A stretch of DNA of 7,153 nucleotides, taken from Flavobacteriales bacterium CG_4_9_14_3_um_filter_32_8 (GTDB taxonomy: Bacteria > Bacteroidota > Bacteroidia > Flavobacteriales_E > Vicingaceae). A program made the translations under genes and the position numbers. Every line of letters starts with the position of its first letter. Within the stretch, counting starts at the first letter, position 1. Positions 5,898 through 7,153 of the stretch are shown here, piece by piece. Location of the stretch: NCBI GenBank assembly GCA_002790175.1, contig PFUQ01000196.1, positions 1 to 7,153 on the forward strand, in the 5' to 3' direction. The notes under the pieces were generated by a model, which was given only the letters and a program-made list of their open reading frames with translations, made no database searches and was not told the DNA's origin.

Positions 5898-7152
5898 TAT
5901 CCTATTAGCTGCAATTGCTATTATTTCAGCATGTTCTTCCTCAGAAAAAGCGGCGACCAACAAAAATGTAGCTGGAATTTATTTGCCTGGATTAAATTTA
6001 ATTGACCCCGATTTTATCATTTTTCATAAAAACGACACGCTTACCCAATTGCATTTTAGGCTTAATTCGGAAAATATTTTATACACTAAAAAAAGAGAAG
6101 ACACCACTTTTAGTGCTAACCTATTAATCAATTACGAATTAATTAATACTGCCGATGAAGCACTTGTTGATAGTGCTTCCATTTATTTTACAGATTATGG
6201 TGGCAATCAACAAAAAAAATTCTTAAACGGATTAATTAATTTACCAACAAAGCAAAATAAAACTTATGATTTAATAGTAACAGTAAATGATATTAACCGT
6301 GACCATTACATAAGAAAAAGACTTGTTATTAATCGGGCGGATAATTACAATGCTCAGAATTATTTGTTATTAGACTCCAATAATAATGTCGTTTTTAACA
6401 ACCATTTTAGAAATAACGAAAAAGTTGTTATTGAAAAAAATAGCAATAATGCTACTAAAAACATTTTACTTAAATTCTATGGAAATGAATTCCCAATAGC
6501 AAAACCTCCTTTCTCGATTGAAGGAGAAGAAGAAACTGAACCCTTAGTATTTAAACCTAAGTTGAGTAAAGAAATTGAATTTGATACACTAAATAGGATT
6601 TTATATAGCGTAGAAGATAAAGGATTATACCATTTTCAAGCCTCCGAAAATGGAAATAGTGGTACTACCATCTTTAATTTTCAAGAACATTTTCCAAAAG
6701 TTAAAAGCCCAGAAAATATGATAGATCCAATGCGTTATATTTCTACAAAAAAAGAATTTGACGCGTTATCTAATGCTGAAAACAAAAAAGCAGCGGTGGA
6801 TAAATTTTGGCTTGAAATAGCAGGAAGTACAGATAGAGCCAGAACATTGATTAGCGAATATTACAACCGTGTAGAAAGTGCTAACAATTATTTTACTTCC
6901 TATTTAGAAGGTTGGAAAACCGACCGTGGTTTAATTTATATTATTTACGGTTCGCCCAATGTGGTGTATAAAAACAAAAATTACGAAAATTGGATTTATG
7001 GCGAAGAAAACAACATGATGTCGATAAGTTTTGTATTCCAAAAAATTACCAATCCAGTAAGCGATAACGATTACACACTAAGCCGCTCCCCCATTTTTAA
7101 AAACAGTTGGTTTAGAGCTGTTGATAGCTGGAGAAGTGGTAGAATTTATTAA
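5869..7152 (+). CDS. GWxTD domain-containing lipoprotein
   Basis: The chosen start (5869) gives a 427-residue protein with a textbook lipoprotein signal: Lys-rich residues 2-8, a hydrophobic core (about 9-19) and lipobox ISAC with Cys22. The longer reading from 5812 adds 19 residues that share sequence with the end of rmuC and would bury the signal, so it was rejected. The middle (about 60-290) looks like beta-rich extracytoplasmic domains. The C-terminal part carries GWKTD at 348-352 within a segment ending in DRGLIYIIYGSP, then YENWIYG (372-378) and FVFQK. This matches the GWxTD family, known to me only from Bacteroidota and of unknown function. The start overlaps rmuC by 29 bases in another frame, which suggests translational coupling. 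The TAA at 7150-7152 closes the gene one base before the window ends, so it is complete. Cys22 predicts a membrane-anchored protein; which membrane cannot be told. Confidence 0.9.
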   Translation: MKTSLKIKISILLAAIAIISACSSSEKAATNKNVAGIYLPGLNLIDPDFIIFHKNDTLTQLHFRLNSENILYTKKREDTTFSANLLINYELINTADEALVDSASIYFTDYGGNQQKKFLNGLINLPTKQNKTYDLIVTVNDINRDHYIRKRLVINRADNYNAQNYLLLDSNNNVVFNNHFRNNEKVVIEKNSNNATKNILLKFYGNEFPIAKPPFSIEGEEETEPLVFKPKLSKEIEFDTLNRILYSVEDKGLYHFQASENGNSGTTIFNFQEHFPKVKSPENMIDPMRYISTKKEFDALSNAENKKAAVDKFWLEIAGSTDRARTLISEYYNRVESANNYFTSYLEGWKTDRGLIYIIYGSPNVVYKNKNYENWIYGEENNMMSISFVFQKITNPVSDNDYTLSRSPIFKNSWFRAVDSWRSGRIY

Positions 7153-7153
7153 A

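Overview
The window reads as ordinary core chromosome of a low-GC member of the Bacteroidota, most likely the order Flavobacteriales. The grounds are: a CarB that ends where the regulatory domain would begin; an L34 protein with a short C-terminal tail; genes of the DUF4834 and GWxTD types, which I know only from Bacteroidota; two promoter-like sites that fit the Bacteroidota consensus (TTG about 19-22 bases before TAnnTTTG); and no convincing Shine-Dalgarno sequence ahead of any of the six genes. I see no tRNA or rRNA gene, CRISPR array, insertion sequence, phage gene or sign of recent transfer.

Minus-strand half (1-3574). Reading in the direction of transcription, rpmH (ribosomal protein L34, 3416-3574) has its own near-perfect promoter and ends in a strong hairpin terminator at 3362-3396. 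carB (443-3262) follows, encoding the large subunit of carbamoyl-phosphate synthetase. It has both ATP-grasp halves with intact catalytic residues but no C-terminal allosteric domain. After a 152-base gap holding another good promoter and a 13-bp inverted repeat comes a small membrane protein of the DUF4834 type (15-290). No carA or rnpA lies beside these genes in the window.

Plus-strand half (3768-7152). Divergent from rpmH is an L,D-transpeptidase lipoprotein (3768-4466), then rmuC (4554-5897), then a GWxTD-domain lipoprotein (5869-7152) whose start lies inside the end of rmuC. The last gene is complete, with its stop at 7150-7152. The three point the same way and may be co-transcribed. Two are predicted envelope lipoproteins and the middle one is a membrane-anchored coiled-coil protein linked to DNA recombination, so any shared function is unproven.

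The longest gene-free stretch is the 193-base divergent region 3575-3767. No new defence or mobile system is visible. The points most worth a second look are small: an A9 run exactly between the two halves of carB where loss of one base gives an immediate stop, the inverted repeat around the DUF4834 promoter, and the perfect 32-bp palindrome that forms the rpmH terminator.
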